A DNA stretch of 64,000 nt, taken from positions 35,712 to 99,711 of the forward strand of contig CANCDR010000011.1 in assembly GCA_947374865.1 (NCBI GenBank), written 5' to 3'. Origin of the DNA: Oxalobacteraceae bacterium. GTDB lineage: Bacteria > Pseudomonadota > Gammaproteobacteria > Burkholderiales > Burkholderiaceae_D. The position numbers were made by a program, and so were the translations under genes. This document shows positions 1 to 7,706 of this stretch, one piece after another. Under the pieces are notes generated by a model. It did not search any database. It saw only the letters and a list, made by a program, of their open reading frames with translations, and was not told the DNA's origin. Numbering within the stretch: position 1 is the stretch's first letter; each line of letters opens with the position of its first letter.

Positions 1-579
1 GTCCATGGCGCCATAAAATTCTGCTTCCTGCGCGACTTCCGTACGACGGCGACGGGCTTCAGCTTCGACGATCAGGCCGGCATTCAGGTCGGCGTCAATC
101 GCCATTTGCTTACCCGGCATCGCATCCAGTGCAAAACGTGCGCCCACTTCGGCGATACGGCCAGCACCTTTGGTGACGACGGTGAAGTTAATAATGGTCA
201 GAATAATAAACACCACGATACCGACCGCGTAATTTCCACCGATCAGAAAGTGACCAAACGCTTCAATCACTTTACCGGCCGCATCCGGACCGGTATGACC
301 TTCGGTGAGCACGACGCGGGTCGAGGCGACGTTGAGCGACAAACGCAGCATGGTCGACACCAGCAGCACCGTCGGAAAGGCCATGAAGTCGAGCGGACGG
401 ACTGTGTACAAGCTCGTCAGCAAAACGATCACCGACAAGGCAATATTAAAGCTGAAGAAAATATCGAGCACAAACGGTGGCACTGGCAGCACCATCATCG
501 ACAGCATCATGATGATGATGATTGGCGCGGCAAAGGCTTTCGAATTCACGCCCGAGAGCCAGAGTTGAAGTCGGTTCAT
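1..579 (-). CDS. flhA: Flagellar biosynthesis protein FlhA (N-terminal part, runs off window)
   Basis: The minus strand from 579 down to base 1 is open for 193 codons and begins [16 protein letters not shown], followed by hydrophobic stretches and the segment [11 protein letters not shown] typical of FlhA/InvA-family type III export proteins. FlhA is the inner-membrane export gate of the flagellar secretion apparatus. Only the membrane-embedded N-terminal part is present; the cytoplasmic domain lies beyond the window edge. Its ATG overlaps the flhB stop as ATGA, so the two are translationally coupled. The family call is firm. Confidence 0.93.
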   Translation of the reverse strand, partial: MNRLQLWLSGVNSKAFAAPIIIIMMLSMMVLPVPPFVLDIFFSFNIALSVIVLLTSLYTVRPLDFMAFPTVLLVSTMLRLSLNVASTRVVLTEGHTGPDAAGKVIEAFGHFLIGGNYAVGIVVFIILTIINFTVVTKGAGRIAEVGARFALDAMPGKQMAIDADLNAGLIVEAEARRRRTEVAQEAEFYGAMD

Positions 580-1754
580 GCGCCCATCCTGGCTTCAAAG
601 GCTGCGATAGCGACCGGGTTAAATGGATCAAGCTGGGCCGGCACGTCGATCTCTGTGGGCAGCTTAGGACGACTACCACCATTGCTGCGATAAGTCTTTA
701 ACTGGAATACATAGGCGAGAATTTCGGCGACAGCGGTGTACAGGCTTTCTGGAATTTCGTCGCCCAATTCGGTGTGGGTGTACAGCGCACGGGCTAATGG
801 CGGCGCTTCGAGCATCGGCACATTGTTTTCCTGGGCGATTTCGCGAATTCTGGCGGCCAGTACATCGACACCTTTGGCGACGACTTTTGGCGCGCCCTTG
901 CCGTTGGCGGCATATTTGAGCGCGACTGCAAAATGGGTCGGGTTCGTTACCACCACGTCGGCATTCGGGATCTCACTCATCATGCGACGACGGGCCATCT
1001 CACGCTGCTGCTGGCGAATCTTGGCTTTGATTTCCGGATTACCGTCCGACTCTTTGGCTTCTTGACGCAGTTCTTCGCGCGTCATCTTGAGTTTATTCGC
1101 ATATTGCCAGATCTGGTAAGGCGCATCGATCGCAGCAATCGCCACCAGACCGGCAGCGATCGATGCGAACGTCACCAGCAGCATGTGACCCATGTGGGCG
1201 CTGCCGGAGGTCAGCGGTTCGAGCACTAAATCCAGCACGGCCGGTAACTGGCCTCGGATCACCGTCCAGGCGATCAGTCCGACCAGGATCGTTTTTGCGA
1301 TCGCCTTGAACAACTCGATGAGGGAGCGGGTAGAAATAATGTTGGTCAGGCCGCTCAAGGGATTGAGACGACCAAAGTTGGGCATCAGCGCCTTACCGGA
1401 GAAGAGCCAGCCGCCTATCAGCAGCGGCGAGGCCAGCGCGACGACCATTAACAGTGCGGCGATCGGCGCAAAGGCCAGCAACACTTCGAGGGAATTAGCA
1501 CCCAGATGGGCGAACAACACGTTCGGGTCATAGGCATCGTCGCGCTTGAAGGACAGACCGGCGGACAGCATGCGATTAAGGCGATGCATCATATTTTCGC
1601 CCAACATCCAGAAGCCGGCGACCGAAGCCATCAGGATGGTACAGGTGGCCAGCTCGCGTGAACGCGGAACATCGCCTTCTTCGCGCGCCTTTTCGAGGCG
1701 CTGCGAAGACGCGGGTTCGGTTCTTTCGAGATCGCTATCTTCAGCGGCCATCAT
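576..1754 (-). CDS. flhB: Flagellar biosynthesis protein FlhB
   Basis: The 392-residue product is the substrate-specificity switch of the flagellar type III export apparatus, an inner-membrane protein that cleaves itself between Asn and Pro of an NPTH motif. NPTH is visible at residues 271-274 in the context [15 protein letters not shown]. Four hydrophobic segments lie between about residues 38 and 215, followed by a charged linker ([19 protein letters not shown]). Length is normal. Two adjacent ATGs start the frame; GGAG sits 3 nt before the first and 6 nt before the second, so 1751 is an equally good start. It precedes flhA with ATGA overlap. Confidence 0.95.
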   Translation of the reverse strand: MMAAEDSDLERTEPASSQRLEKAREEGDVPRSRELATCTILMASVAGFWMLGENMMHRLNRMLSAGLSFKRDDAYDPNVLFAHLGANSLEVLLAFAPIAALLMVVALASPLLIGGWLFSGKALMPNFGRLNPLSGLTNIISTRSLIELFKAIAKTILVGLIAWTVIRGQLPAVLDLVLEPLTSGSAHMGHMLLVTFASIAAGLVAIAAIDAPYQIWQYANKLKMTREELRQEAKESDGNPEIKAKIRQQQREMARRRMMSEIPNADVVVTNPTHFAVALKYAANGKGAPKVVAKGVDVLAARIREIAQENNVPMLEAPPLARALYTHTELGDEIPESLYTAVAEILAYVFQLKTYRSNGGSRPKLPTEIDVPAQLDPFNPVAIAAFEARMGA

Positions 1755-2095
1755 GCACTCCGTATCGGCTACGCATCGACATGACGCATGAGGTACCGAT
1801 TACGAATTATTAGCCAGACAACATGGGGGCAATCAATAGAACAGGGCTGGAAAACCCGTCTTAATCCGGCATCGGATCGGGTGCCATAGACACATCATTT
1901 GCATCGTCTGGCGCAAATCGTCAAGACGGTGCCGATGTTGTGTAGTTCATATTTAAATTATTTTCTTTAATTGAGCCTGATCGCCACACCAAGGAATTCA
2001 TGCGCTGCGCAATTTGACTGACAGACGATTACTGGGAATGCATGTGAAAATGCCTCGGCTTGAAGATAACTGAGTCCCAATTACATACCATTGAC
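1755..2095. other. Intergenic region between flhB and the ParE-type toxin gene
   Basis: About 340 bp with no convincing ORF. It must contain the promoter region of the minus-strand flhB-flhA operon; GGAG just upstream of 1754 is the flhB ribosome binding site. Bases 1849-1885 duplicate the tadA 3' end (separate entry). No clear sigma-70 or sigma-28 promoter could be assigned by eye. Confidence 0.6.
1849..1885 (-). repeat. Displaced copy of the tadA 3' end (left copy of direct repeat)
   Basis: Thirty-seven bases match 2839-2875 at 33 positions, in the same orientation and exactly 990 bp apart. On the minus strand both copies encode the last TadA codons (PDPMPD then TAA) followed by 13 nt of trailer. 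Sequence beyond 1885 no longer resembles tadA, so only the extreme 3' end is duplicated. The toxin-antitoxin pair lies between the copies, an arrangement like the ends of an inserted segment. Confidence 0.85.
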
Positions 2096-2413
2096 CTAAA
2101 GTCGATAATTTTTTGGATTTGAGCGATCGCGGCGGTCATGCATGACCGCTAAGATTTCGATTTTGAGCGTTGCAGGGAAAATTTTGTAGACCACAAGATA
2201 CGGCAAACCTTTTATTTTGAAATCAAATACATCATCAAAATAGGCGTTTCTTTGGCTTATGTGCGGGAAGGTTTCCAATACGGTCAGCTGACTTTCGATT
2301 GCTTCTTGAACGCTTAGTGCAAGCACCGGTACTTTATCAATCAGGTAGAAAACGATGTCACGTAAATCATCTTTCGCTGGTTCAAGCCATTCGATCTGAT
2401 AGTTAGCTGACAT
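2096..2413 (-). CDS. Type II toxin, RelE/ParE family
   Basis: Starting at the ATG at 2413 the product is 105 residues and begins MSANYQIEWLEPAKDDLRDI. The pattern (basic, a central LPYLVVYKI strand and a C-terminal VMHDRRDRSNPKNY) is that of ParE/RelE plasmid-stabilisation toxins, which act on gyrase or on translating ribosomes; the sequence does not tell which. The frame is open further upstream, but that stretch lies in the antitoxin gene and the family begins here. The start overlaps the end of the antitoxin gene by 11 nt, as usual for these pairs. Confidence 0.85.
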   Translation of the reverse strand: MSANYQIEWLEPAKDDLRDIVFYLIDKVPVLALSVQEAIESQLTVLETFPHISQRNAYFDDVFDFKIKGLPYLVVYKIFPATLKIEILAVMHDRRDRSNPKNYRL

Positions 2414-2615
2414 CTCTTCGTTGCAGTAACTCTGTCTTGAGTTCGGACATAAAATCTGCGTGGGCAGTACGGGGAGCGAACGGATTTCCTGATGCATCCA
2501 GCCCGCGTTGGATCTGCGCTATCTCGAGACGGGCTTGCTCCTGCTCTTCCGACCCGACGGGATTAGCTTCGAGCATATCGCCTTTTGGGGTATGGTCTGC
2601 AATGGCAGTTTTCAT
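2403..2615 (-). CDS. Probable cognate antitoxin of the ParE-type toxin
   Basis: Encodes 70 residues, acidic in the N-terminal half and ending ELKTELLQRRDVS. I recognise no named antitoxin family. The call rests on its place: directly upstream of a ParE-type toxin on the same strand with an 11-nt overlap, and on its size. GAGG lies 7 nt before the ATG at 2615. Such proteins normally neutralise the toxin through the C-terminal part and repress their own promoter through the N-terminal part; no DNA-binding fold is obvious here. Confidence 0.7.
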   Translation of the reverse strand: MKTAIADHTPKGDMLEANPVGSEEQEQARLEIAQIQRGLDASGNPFAPRTAHADFMSELKTELLQRRDVS

Positions 2616-2838
2616 GTCGCACCTCTTGATTACAATTCGAAGTATTGTAGATGTTACAGTTGATAAGTCAAATGAAGAACCGAAGAAAATTTTAGATGAA
2701 AAGTTTTTACGACACCCGAAAAATCCAGGATTTCTTGAGGTGAACTGGATTTTTCTATCAGAATATTCCTCAAAGTCCTGAATGCCCTGTCATTACCTAA
2801 TTATTATCCCTTCTCCGTCATTATTACCGTCATTTTTA

Positions 2839-2875
2839 GGAAAATCCGTCTTAATCCGGCATCGGATCAGGCGAC
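2839..2875 (-). repeat. tadA 3' end (right copy of direct repeat)
   Basis: Native copy of the 37-bp repeat; it spans the tadA stop codon at 2851-2853, the preceding codons for PDPMPD and 12 nt downstream. See 1849-1885 for the displaced copy (33 of 37 identical). Confidence 0.85.
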
Positions 2876-3354
2876 TGCGCTGCCGACTGAGCTGCCCTGC
2901 GGCGCGCCGTGAAAAAATCTTTCAGTAGCTGTCCACATTCCTCGGCCAGAACGCCGCCATCGAGTTGGGTTTGATGATTGAGTTGGGTTTGTTCAAACAG
3001 GTTCAACAGTGAGCCACAAACGCCGGTCTTGGGATCGCTGGCGCCAAACACCACCCGTGCAAGCCGCGCATGCAGCATGGCACCGGCGCACATGGCGCAA
3101 GGTTCGAGCGTGACGTAGAGCTCACAGCCGGGCAGACGATAATTGCCGACGAGTTCGGCAGCTGCGCGCAGCGCCATGATCTCGGCATGGGCAGTCGGAT
3201 CATGCCGGCCAATCGGTTGATTAAAGCCGCTGGCAATCACCACGCCGTCGCGCACCACGACTGCACCGACCGGCACTTCACCCAGCGACCATGCATGACG
3301 CGCCTGCTCGAGGGCTTGTTGCATGAAGTCGGCATCGGCTGGAGCGACTGGCAT
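2851..3354 (-). CDS. tadA: tRNA-specific adenosine deaminase (A34 to inosine)
   Basis: TadA deaminates adenosine 34 of tRNA-Arg(ACG) to inosine. The zinc and catalytic residues are visible: H56-A-E58 and C86-A-M-C89 (contexts PTAHAEIMAL and TLEPCAMCAGAM). I start it at the ATG at 3354, which overlaps the queD stop as TAATG and gives 167 residues; a longer frame to 3378 would read into queD. It is the last gene of queE-queD-tadA. The C-terminal tail is rich in Ala, Gln and Ser, and its final codons are the part duplicated at 1849-1885. Confidence 0.94.
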   Translation of the reverse strand: MPVAPADADFMQQALEQARHAWSLGEVPVGAVVVRDGVVIASGFNQPIGRHDPTAHAEIMALRAAAELVGNYRLPGCELYVTLEPCAMCAGAMLHARLARVVFGASDPKTGVCGSLLNLFEQTQLNHQTQLDGGVLAEECGQLLKDFFTARRRAAQSAAQSPDPMPD

Positions 3355-3797
3355 TAGCCGTCGATCTCGGCCCAGCAATTGGGCGTTTCATAGAGTTTAA
3401 TTTTATGCAGCGTGAGCGCGTTGCCGAAGCGCGCATGGTAAGCCGTGCGCAAAAGATCAAAGGCAATCCGCGCCAGGTTTTCGACCGTTGGCACATGCGC
3501 CAGTACGACGGTCTTGTGTCCCGGCAGAGTGGCCAGAAAATCCTTCACCATCAGGTCTTTTTCATACACCAGAAAGGCATGATCCCAGACATCGACCAAC
3601 TGTTCCTTGGCCAGCGATTTGACATCAGAGAAGTCGAGGATCATGCCATTGTCGGACTGACCGTCATGTTCCTTGACTGGTCCGGTGAGCGTAATTTCGA
3701 GCGTATAGCGATGGCCATGCAGATTACGGCACTGGCTGTTATGGTCGGGAATCCGGTGGCCGGCATCGAATTCGAGTTTGCGGGTAATGGTCAGCAT
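3354..3797 (-). CDS. queD: 6-carboxy-5,6,7,8-tetrahydropterin synthase
   Basis: QueD converts dihydroneopterin triphosphate to 6-carboxytetrahydropterin in the queuosine/preQ0 pathway. The 147-residue protein shows the zinc ligands H14, H27 and H29 (LHGHRY), catalytic Cys23 (NSQCRN) and the D72-H73 pair (VWDHAF) of the PTPS/QueD family. It lies 5 bp downstream of queE and its stop overlaps the tadA start, so the three genes look co-transcribed. Length is close to other long-form QueD proteins. Confidence 0.93.
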   Translation of the reverse strand: MLTITRKLEFDAGHRIPDHNSQCRNLHGHRYTLEITLTGPVKEHDGQSDNGMILDFSDVKSLAKEQLVDVWDHAFLVYEKDLMVKDFLATLPGHKTVVLAHVPTVENLARIAFDLLRTAYHARFGNALTLHKIKLYETPNCWAEIDG

Positions 3798-3802
3798 GGC
3801 GG

Positions 3803-4438
3803 TTACGGAATTTGAAGTAGTTTATGGGTTTGCAAGCTGAGCTTCCACGTCGGATTGGCTTTACAGAGCGCAATGGCGGTCTCGGTATTACGCGCCAGAT
3901 GCGGGCCATCCATTGGCTGCACAAAGTGATGCGTAAATCGGAGTCCTTCATACATCGTCAGATCTTGTCCCAGCTGGGGTATCACGACCTTGATCTCGCT
4001 ACCGCGCAGTACGACCAGGGGTGCACCCATCTTCGGACTCACGCAAACCCAGTCCACGCCATCCGGCACAGGCAGCGTGCCATTGGTTTCAATCGCGATA
4101 GTAAAGCCGTGCGCATGCAAGCGTTCGATGAGCGCCGCATCAAGCTGCAGCAGTGGCTCACCGCCGGTCAGCACGACGTACTTATTAGCCTGATGGGTAC
4201 TCGGCCAGTGGCTGTCAATCTGCTGCGCGAGCGCCGCCGCATCGACAAACTTACCGCCACCCATGCCGTCGGTACCAACAAAATCGGTATCGCAAAAATT
4301 ACATACAGCGATAGCACGATCCGCTTCGCGTCCGCTCCATAAATTACAGCCGGTGAAGCGGCAAAACACTGCTGGTCGTCCAGCATGGGCACCTTCGCCC
4401 TGCAGGGTATAAAACATTTCTTTAACGGTGTAACTCAC
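3803..4438 (-). CDS. queE: 7-carboxy-7-deazaguanine synthase (radical SAM)
   Basis: QueE is the radical-SAM enzyme that makes 7-carboxy-7-deazaguanine from QueD product. The cluster-binding cysteines C31, C46 and C49 have the CX14CX2C spacing known from Burkholderia-type QueE rather than the usual CX3CX2C. TGGEP at 91-95 is the SAM-binding motif. The start is GTG at 4438, preceded by AGGA 7 nt upstream; 211 residues. It is the first gene of the queE-queD-tadA operon, and its promoter should lie in 4439-4555, where I see no preQ1 riboswitch. Confidence 0.93.
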   Translation of the reverse strand: MSYTVKEMFYTLQGEGAHAGRPAVFCRFTGCNLWSGREADRAIAVCNFCDTDFVGTDGMGGGKFVDAAALAQQIDSHWPSTHQANKYVVLTGGEPLLQLDAALIERLHAHGFTIAIETNGTLPVPDGVDWVCVSPKMGAPLVVLRGSEIKVVIPQLGQDLTMYEGLRFTHHFVQPMDGPHLARNTETAIALCKANPTWKLSLQTHKLLQIP

Positions 4439-4555
4439 GTGATTCCTGTTTTGCTTGGCATTTGCATGCTTTGGTGGATGTTGACGAAGTTTTCACTTCA
4501 TCTTCTGATTCTTCAATGTGGGGCGATTTTTTTAAAGCGTACGATCAATTCCAAC

Positions 4556-5272
4556 TCAAGAGCGCCTATGACTCACACCCGCAGCCATCAATACTGCCTT
4601 ATCGAGCTGACACATTGTACCGATTGACGCTGCTAGCTGCTCGCGTACATCGCGCTGTCCGAAGGCCGCCTGCATGGCGTTGGCATCAGCGAACCAGACT
4701 TCAATAATCGCATCGAAATCAAATCCCGGCGGACGTTCAGCTTCAACGGCATTCAAGACCACGCGTCCGGTCAGCGAAAGACTATTCAATGTCAGCACCA
4801 GCGCCTCAAGAAAAGCCTGCATCGCGAGTTCCGGCGCGCGCGGGATGAAGGCGAACAGTATCGCCTCACCCAAGGGACCATCATGCACCACCCGTTCGTG
4901 CGCTACGAGGGTGAAATCGCGCACGTAGCGGTCAAAAACGCGCAATTCGTCGGGCCGCATAATGGTACGCGTTTCTGGGTCATTCCAGATATCCGTTGCT
5001 ACGCCCAAATCGCGCAGTCGTAGCAGGTTGACGCCGTCATAATCCTGATTCACGCCGCGCAGCGCAAACGCCTGCCCATCCATCCCCAAGCGCGTGCACT
5101 GCGTCACGCCCACCACTTTATCCTGAACGTTACGGCACTGACGTCCCAAGGCAGAATGTTCACGCCAAGCCGGTGCAAATTCCTTCTCTGCTAGGGAAGG
5201 ATTGCGACGGGCGAGGTAAATCATTTTCCATTGCTGGGGGGGGGATTGATGTTGATTCAGAGGTGTATCCAT
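4556..5272 (-). CDS. EthD-domain (dimeric alpha-beta barrel) protein
   Basis: A 238-residue protein whose segment KMIYLARRNPSLAEKEF, followed by a W-R-E-H stretch, matches the start of EthD-type dimeric alpha-beta barrel domains; a second similar half may follow from about residue 120 (TLVAHERVVHDGPLGEAI). Function and substrate are unknown; family members often sit in degradation pathways. The ATG at 5272 is followed by a run of nine C (5236-5244) before an in-frame ATG at 5224 that starts directly at the domain, so the true start could be 5224. No clear ribosome binding site supports either. Confidence 0.6.
   Translation of the reverse strand: MDTPLNQHQSPPQQWKMIYLARRNPSLAEKEFAPAWREHSALGRQCRNVQDKVVGVTQCTRLGMDGQAFALRGVNQDYDGVNLLRLRDLGVATDIWNDPETRTIMRPDELRVFDRYVRDFTLVAHERVVHDGPLGEAILFAFIPRAPELAMQAFLEALVLTLNSLSLTGRVVLNAVEAERPPGFDFDAIIEVWFADANAMQAAFGQRDVREQLAASIGTMCQLDKAVLMAAGVSHRRS
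5236..5244. repeat. Homopolymer tract (C9 on the coding strand)
   Basis: Nine G on the plus strand, read as CCCCCCCCC in the minus-strand gene, 28-36 nt after its first ATG and 12 nt before a second in-frame ATG. Tracts of this length are prone to slippage. Confidence 0.9.
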
Positions 5273-5318
5273 TCAGGTTTGCACTTTTACTACAGAGATT
5301 TTACTAACTTGAAAATGA

Positions 5319-5352
5319 TTAAAATAATAGGCACAAAACCTATTAACAGCTA
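5319..5352. repeat. Left copy of 34-bp direct repeat around the hipBA segment
   Basis: Matches 7673-7706 at 31 of 34 positions in the same orientation; the core TTAAAATAATAGGCACAAA is identical. Weaker similarity continues for about 20 bp to the right. The two copies enclose the orphan antitoxin, the AbiEii-like fragment and hipBA. Confidence 0.85.
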
Positions 5353-5459
5353 CTTTAGTAGACAAACAAACTTCCACGTACATCGTTGCAGCCATTAAAT
5401 TCTTAAAGTGGAAATGTGGCAAGCCGCAATCCTGGAAGATCACGCATAGCATCGCGGAA

Positions 5460-5684
5460 TTACCCTTTGCCGTCAGCAAGCCACGTATTAGCCTGTTTAA
5501 GTGTCAGCATCGAAAGCCCCAAGCCTTCGAGCGCCTGGGCTGCGTTCATGGTTCGCGGGGAAGGCACGATTTGCGCAATCAAGGTTTGGTTTCGCTGAAT
5601 AGCCACTGACTCTCCTTGGCTACTCACCCGGTCCAGTATCTCTCTCGTATTTCGCGCAAGGTCAGTGGCACTAATTGTTTGCAT
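5460..5684 (-). pseudogene. Phd/YefM-type antitoxin, apparently C-terminally truncated and without a toxin
   Basis: The 74 residues (MQTISATDLARNTREILDRV, later AIQRNQTLIAQIVPS) are a Phd/YefM antitoxin. The frame ends ANTWLADGKG with TAA at 5460-5462, but the next in-frame codons read FRDAMRDLPG. Relatives as I recall them end with a similar N-F-x-x-A-x-R-D-P-W tail, so a premature stop probably removed it. No PIN or other toxin ORF follows on the minus strand before 5273. The 74-residue part could still be made and bind DNA; I treat it as decaying. Confidence 0.6.
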
Positions 5685-5762
5685 TGATGAACTCCTGATC
5701 TACACATCGATAAGCATCATACGTACTCTATGTAATGAGTCAAATTAATCCGATTAAAAAAC

Positions 5763-6024
5763 CCAAGGTCAACGGCATGCCTGCGCCAATAACTCTCTTT
5801 TTGGCGCGAAGACCGCCACAGCCACCAGAACAGCCACACGTTTTTATCTGCGCTACCAGGGGCCACTGCCCGCTGGAAACGACGTGAAGGTTGATATCAC
5901 GATCGCCGAAGTCCTGTGCTTCCCACTGCAAGATCGCCCGATTCTTCGCATCTACGATGGCTTTGACGATTTACTCGAAGGGCCACTAATCGCTCGCATC
6001 AGCGCTTCAACGATCCGGCGATAA
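5763..6024 (+). pseudogene. Fragment of an AbiEii/AbiGii-type nucleotidyltransferase toxin
   Basis: The plus strand is open after a TAA and encodes, near its end, RFYLRYQGPLPAGNDVKVDI and then CFPLQDRPILRIYDGF before TAA at 6022-6024. This resembles the middle of AbiEii-type nucleotidyltransferases (V-K-V-D-I followed by a strand and R-P-x-L). No start codon, N-terminal GGT motif or C-terminal part is present, and the last codons run into the opposite-strand end of hipA. I read it as a remnant cut by arrival of the hipBA genes. The family assignment is from memory and tentative. Confidence 0.45.
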
Positions 6025-7275
6025 TTCTAAAAAGAAACAGTCAGGCAGGATGGCCGGAGCGATGTACTCTACGTCTCGGGCAGACACTCCACAAGCGAAG
6101 AAACTCTCACGCCACTCACGCCCGACTGCCACAATGTGGTCGATTTCCTTACGGGCCTCTTCGGCGGATAATCCGAAGCGGCCTGACTGCGATAGCAAAT
6201 TATAGACACTGGCAGTGCGACCGTAGTTGCCGACGGTGAGTGCCAAGTCGCGTCGCTCAAGGCTCACCACTGGAGCAGGTACCAAATCGTAGGCGGGCGA
6301 TAGGCGCCATCCTTTTGGCCGGCGCAGCAAAGCGTGGTTACGCGGGTGATCATCGTTGTTGGTCACTGCGGCGTTGAAGACCATGCGCCGGAACAGCTCC
6401 GCACAATCGGCTTCGGGCTTATCGGACCAACGACGCAGCTTATCGGCCAGCAGCGGATAGGACCAGCGTTCACGATTGAGATAGCTATCGTCGCAATCGA
6501 GCACCGTCAGCCCGCTAACCAAACCGAAGCGTAAATACCCTTTGGCCGAATACTCACGATCAAAGCGCTGCAGCATCAACACGTCGCCGTCGCCAACCTT
6601 TTGCAGGCGCGCCTGCGCAACATTCAGGCCGCAGCGGCGCGCAAGATCGAGAGTGGCGAATTCAATGCGCTGCCAGTTGCAGCGATCATCCTTGGCGGGG
6701 AACTTGCCCAGCCACAGACAGTTCGCATCCTCGATGGTGGCTTTGGGTCGGGCACCCCCCATGCTGGTGCCGGGATCGAGCCGTTCCAGCAGGTGCAGCG
6801 GTAGCGCCCTACCTTCCTCGATAGCCTGCGCAGAAGCAATCAGTTCGGCGAGCTGATGGGTGCGGTTGTACTGCCGCTTGGGGGCGGGTGGCTCGGCCTT
6901 GAGACCGAAGCTCAGATAACCAGCGCCATCCTGCGGACCATGTAGCAGATAGTCGATTTCATGGAGTTCCCCCGCAGCGCGTTCAAGCTTGTGCTCGATG
7001 ACCCGCCTTCCCCAAGCGTCCGGGCTCGCATCACGCACAGCACTGGGGATGCCTTTTAGTTGAGTGAACTCGTGGACGGTCTTGTCCAGAGGCAGGCGAT
7101 ACGGATCGAGCGCGACTGCTTGAGCCAGCTGAAGATAGCGATCACCATAGCGAAAGCGGCCAATCTGCGTACCGTCTGGCAAAGTCTGCACTCTCAGCAG
7201 CGCCGCCGGCACCGTGTCCAAGCTGCCGGGGAGCTGAACGTAGACGTAGGCTTCGCGCTCAGAAGTCATAGTCAT
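6007..7275 (-). CDS. hipA: HipA-type serine/threonine kinase toxin
   Basis: HipA toxins phosphorylate an aminoacyl-tRNA synthetase and induce growth arrest; the target of this one is unknown. In 422 residues the family landmarks appear in order: the loop LDPGTSMGGARPKA (167-180) with the phosphorylatable Ser171, the nucleotide-binding lysine in WLGKF (191), the catalytic NNDDHPRNHALL (306-317) and the metal-binding Asp in SPAYDLVP (330). All expected residues are present, so it looks active. Its start overlaps the hipB gene by 17 nt; a second ATG at 7269 is possible. Confidence 0.92.
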   Translation of the reverse strand: MTMTSEREAYVYVQLPGSLDTVPAALLRVQTLPDGTQIGRFRYGDRYLQLAQAVALDPYRLPLDKTVHEFTQLKGIPSAVRDASPDAWGRRVIEHKLERAAGELHEIDYLLHGPQDGAGYLSFGLKAEPPAPKRQYNRTHQLAELIASAQAIEEGRALPLHLLERLDPGTSMGGARPKATIEDANCLWLGKFPAKDDRCNWQRIEFATLDLARRCGLNVAQARLQKVGDGDVLMLQRFDREYSAKGYLRFGLVSGLTVLDCDDSYLNRERWSYPLLADKLRRWSDKPEADCAELFRRMVFNAAVTNNDDHPRNHALLRRPKGWRLSPAYDLVPAPVVSLERRDLALTVGNYGRTASVYNLLSQSGRFGLSAEEARKEIDHIVAVGREWRESFFACGVSARDVEYIAPAILPDCFFLELSPDR

Positions 7276-7591
7276 TGCTGCTCTTGCGTGGCTTGCCCAC
7301 GCGGGTGGGACGACGCGCGGCTTCGAGCGCCTTGCCGTGCGCGTCGATGTCAGGATCAGCCATGGCGTCCAGCGATTTTTCTAAACCGAGCGCCCACAGC
7401 ACCGTAAAGCAGACACCAATAGCTGTGCCGGGCTTACCAAGCTCCAGAGCCGTGAGGGTATTACGGTTAATCCCTGCTTTACTGGCAAGGTCCACCACTG
7501 ACCAGCCGCGACGAATCCGCGCGACACGGATACGCTGGCCAAGATGTGCGACACGCTCGGAGACATCCACTGGAATGGTGAAATTGCTCAT
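7259..7591 (-). CDS. hipB: HipB-type antitoxin, XRE-family repressor
   Basis: A 110-residue protein with a Cro/C1-type helix-turn-helix at about residues 18-70 (IRVARIRRGWSVVDLASKAG, then INRNTLTALELGKPG) and a basic, probably disordered C-terminal tail. Its position directly upstream of and overlapping hipA identifies it as the antitoxin and autorepressor. A promoter with matching spacing is visible upstream (7624-7652), together with repeats of ATAATAGGC that could be operator half-sites. Confidence 0.88.
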   Translation of the reverse strand: MSNFTIPVDVSERVAHLGQRIRVARIRRGWSVVDLASKAGINRNTLTALELGKPGTAIGVCFTVLWALGLEKSLDAMADPDIDAHGKALEAARRPTRVGKPRKSSNDYDF

Positions 7592-7623
7592 AATTTTGGG
7601 CTTAGATATACTTAACGACCATT

Positions 7624-7652
7624 ATAATAGGCAAATTATGAATATCCCGCAA
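7624..7652 (-). promoter_or_regulatory. Putative hipBA promoter
   Basis: On the minus strand TTGCGG (7647-7652) and TATTAT (7624-7629) are separated by 17 bp and lie 32 bp upstream of the hipB ATG. ATAATAGGC occurs across the -10 (7624-7632) and again at 7678-7686, 54 bp upstream; both may bind HipB. Confidence 0.55.
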
Positions 7653-7672
7653 GGCTAATATGGCTTATTTGC

Positions 7673-7706
7673 TTAAAATAATAGGCACAAACCCTTTTAT
7701 CAGCTA
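7673..7706. repeat. Right copy of 34-bp direct repeat around the hipBA segment
   Basis: Partner of 5319-5352 (31 of 34 identical). It lies just upstream of the hipB promoter, so one reading is a duplicated operator; another is an insertion boundary. Confidence 0.85.

Noticed and set aside
2437..2781. 114-codon plus-strand ORF opposite the antitoxin
   Set aside because: Antisense shadow of the antitoxin gene; the minus strand has the start signal and overlap with the toxin.
4439..4555. preQ1 riboswitch upstream of queE
   Set aside because: No preQ1-I or preQ1-II consensus (no CUA-rich pseudoknot partner) could be found in the 117 bp.
5273..5479. ORF after the Phd-type antitoxin that might be its toxin
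   Set aside because: No PIN, RelE or Doc motif (no conserved acidic residues or HPFxDGN-like segment), no start signal, Cys/Phe-rich composition typical of chance frames.
5740..5931. 63-codon minus-strand ORF
   Set aside because: It is the reverse of the AbiEii-like fragment; the plus-strand translation is the one with protein-family character.
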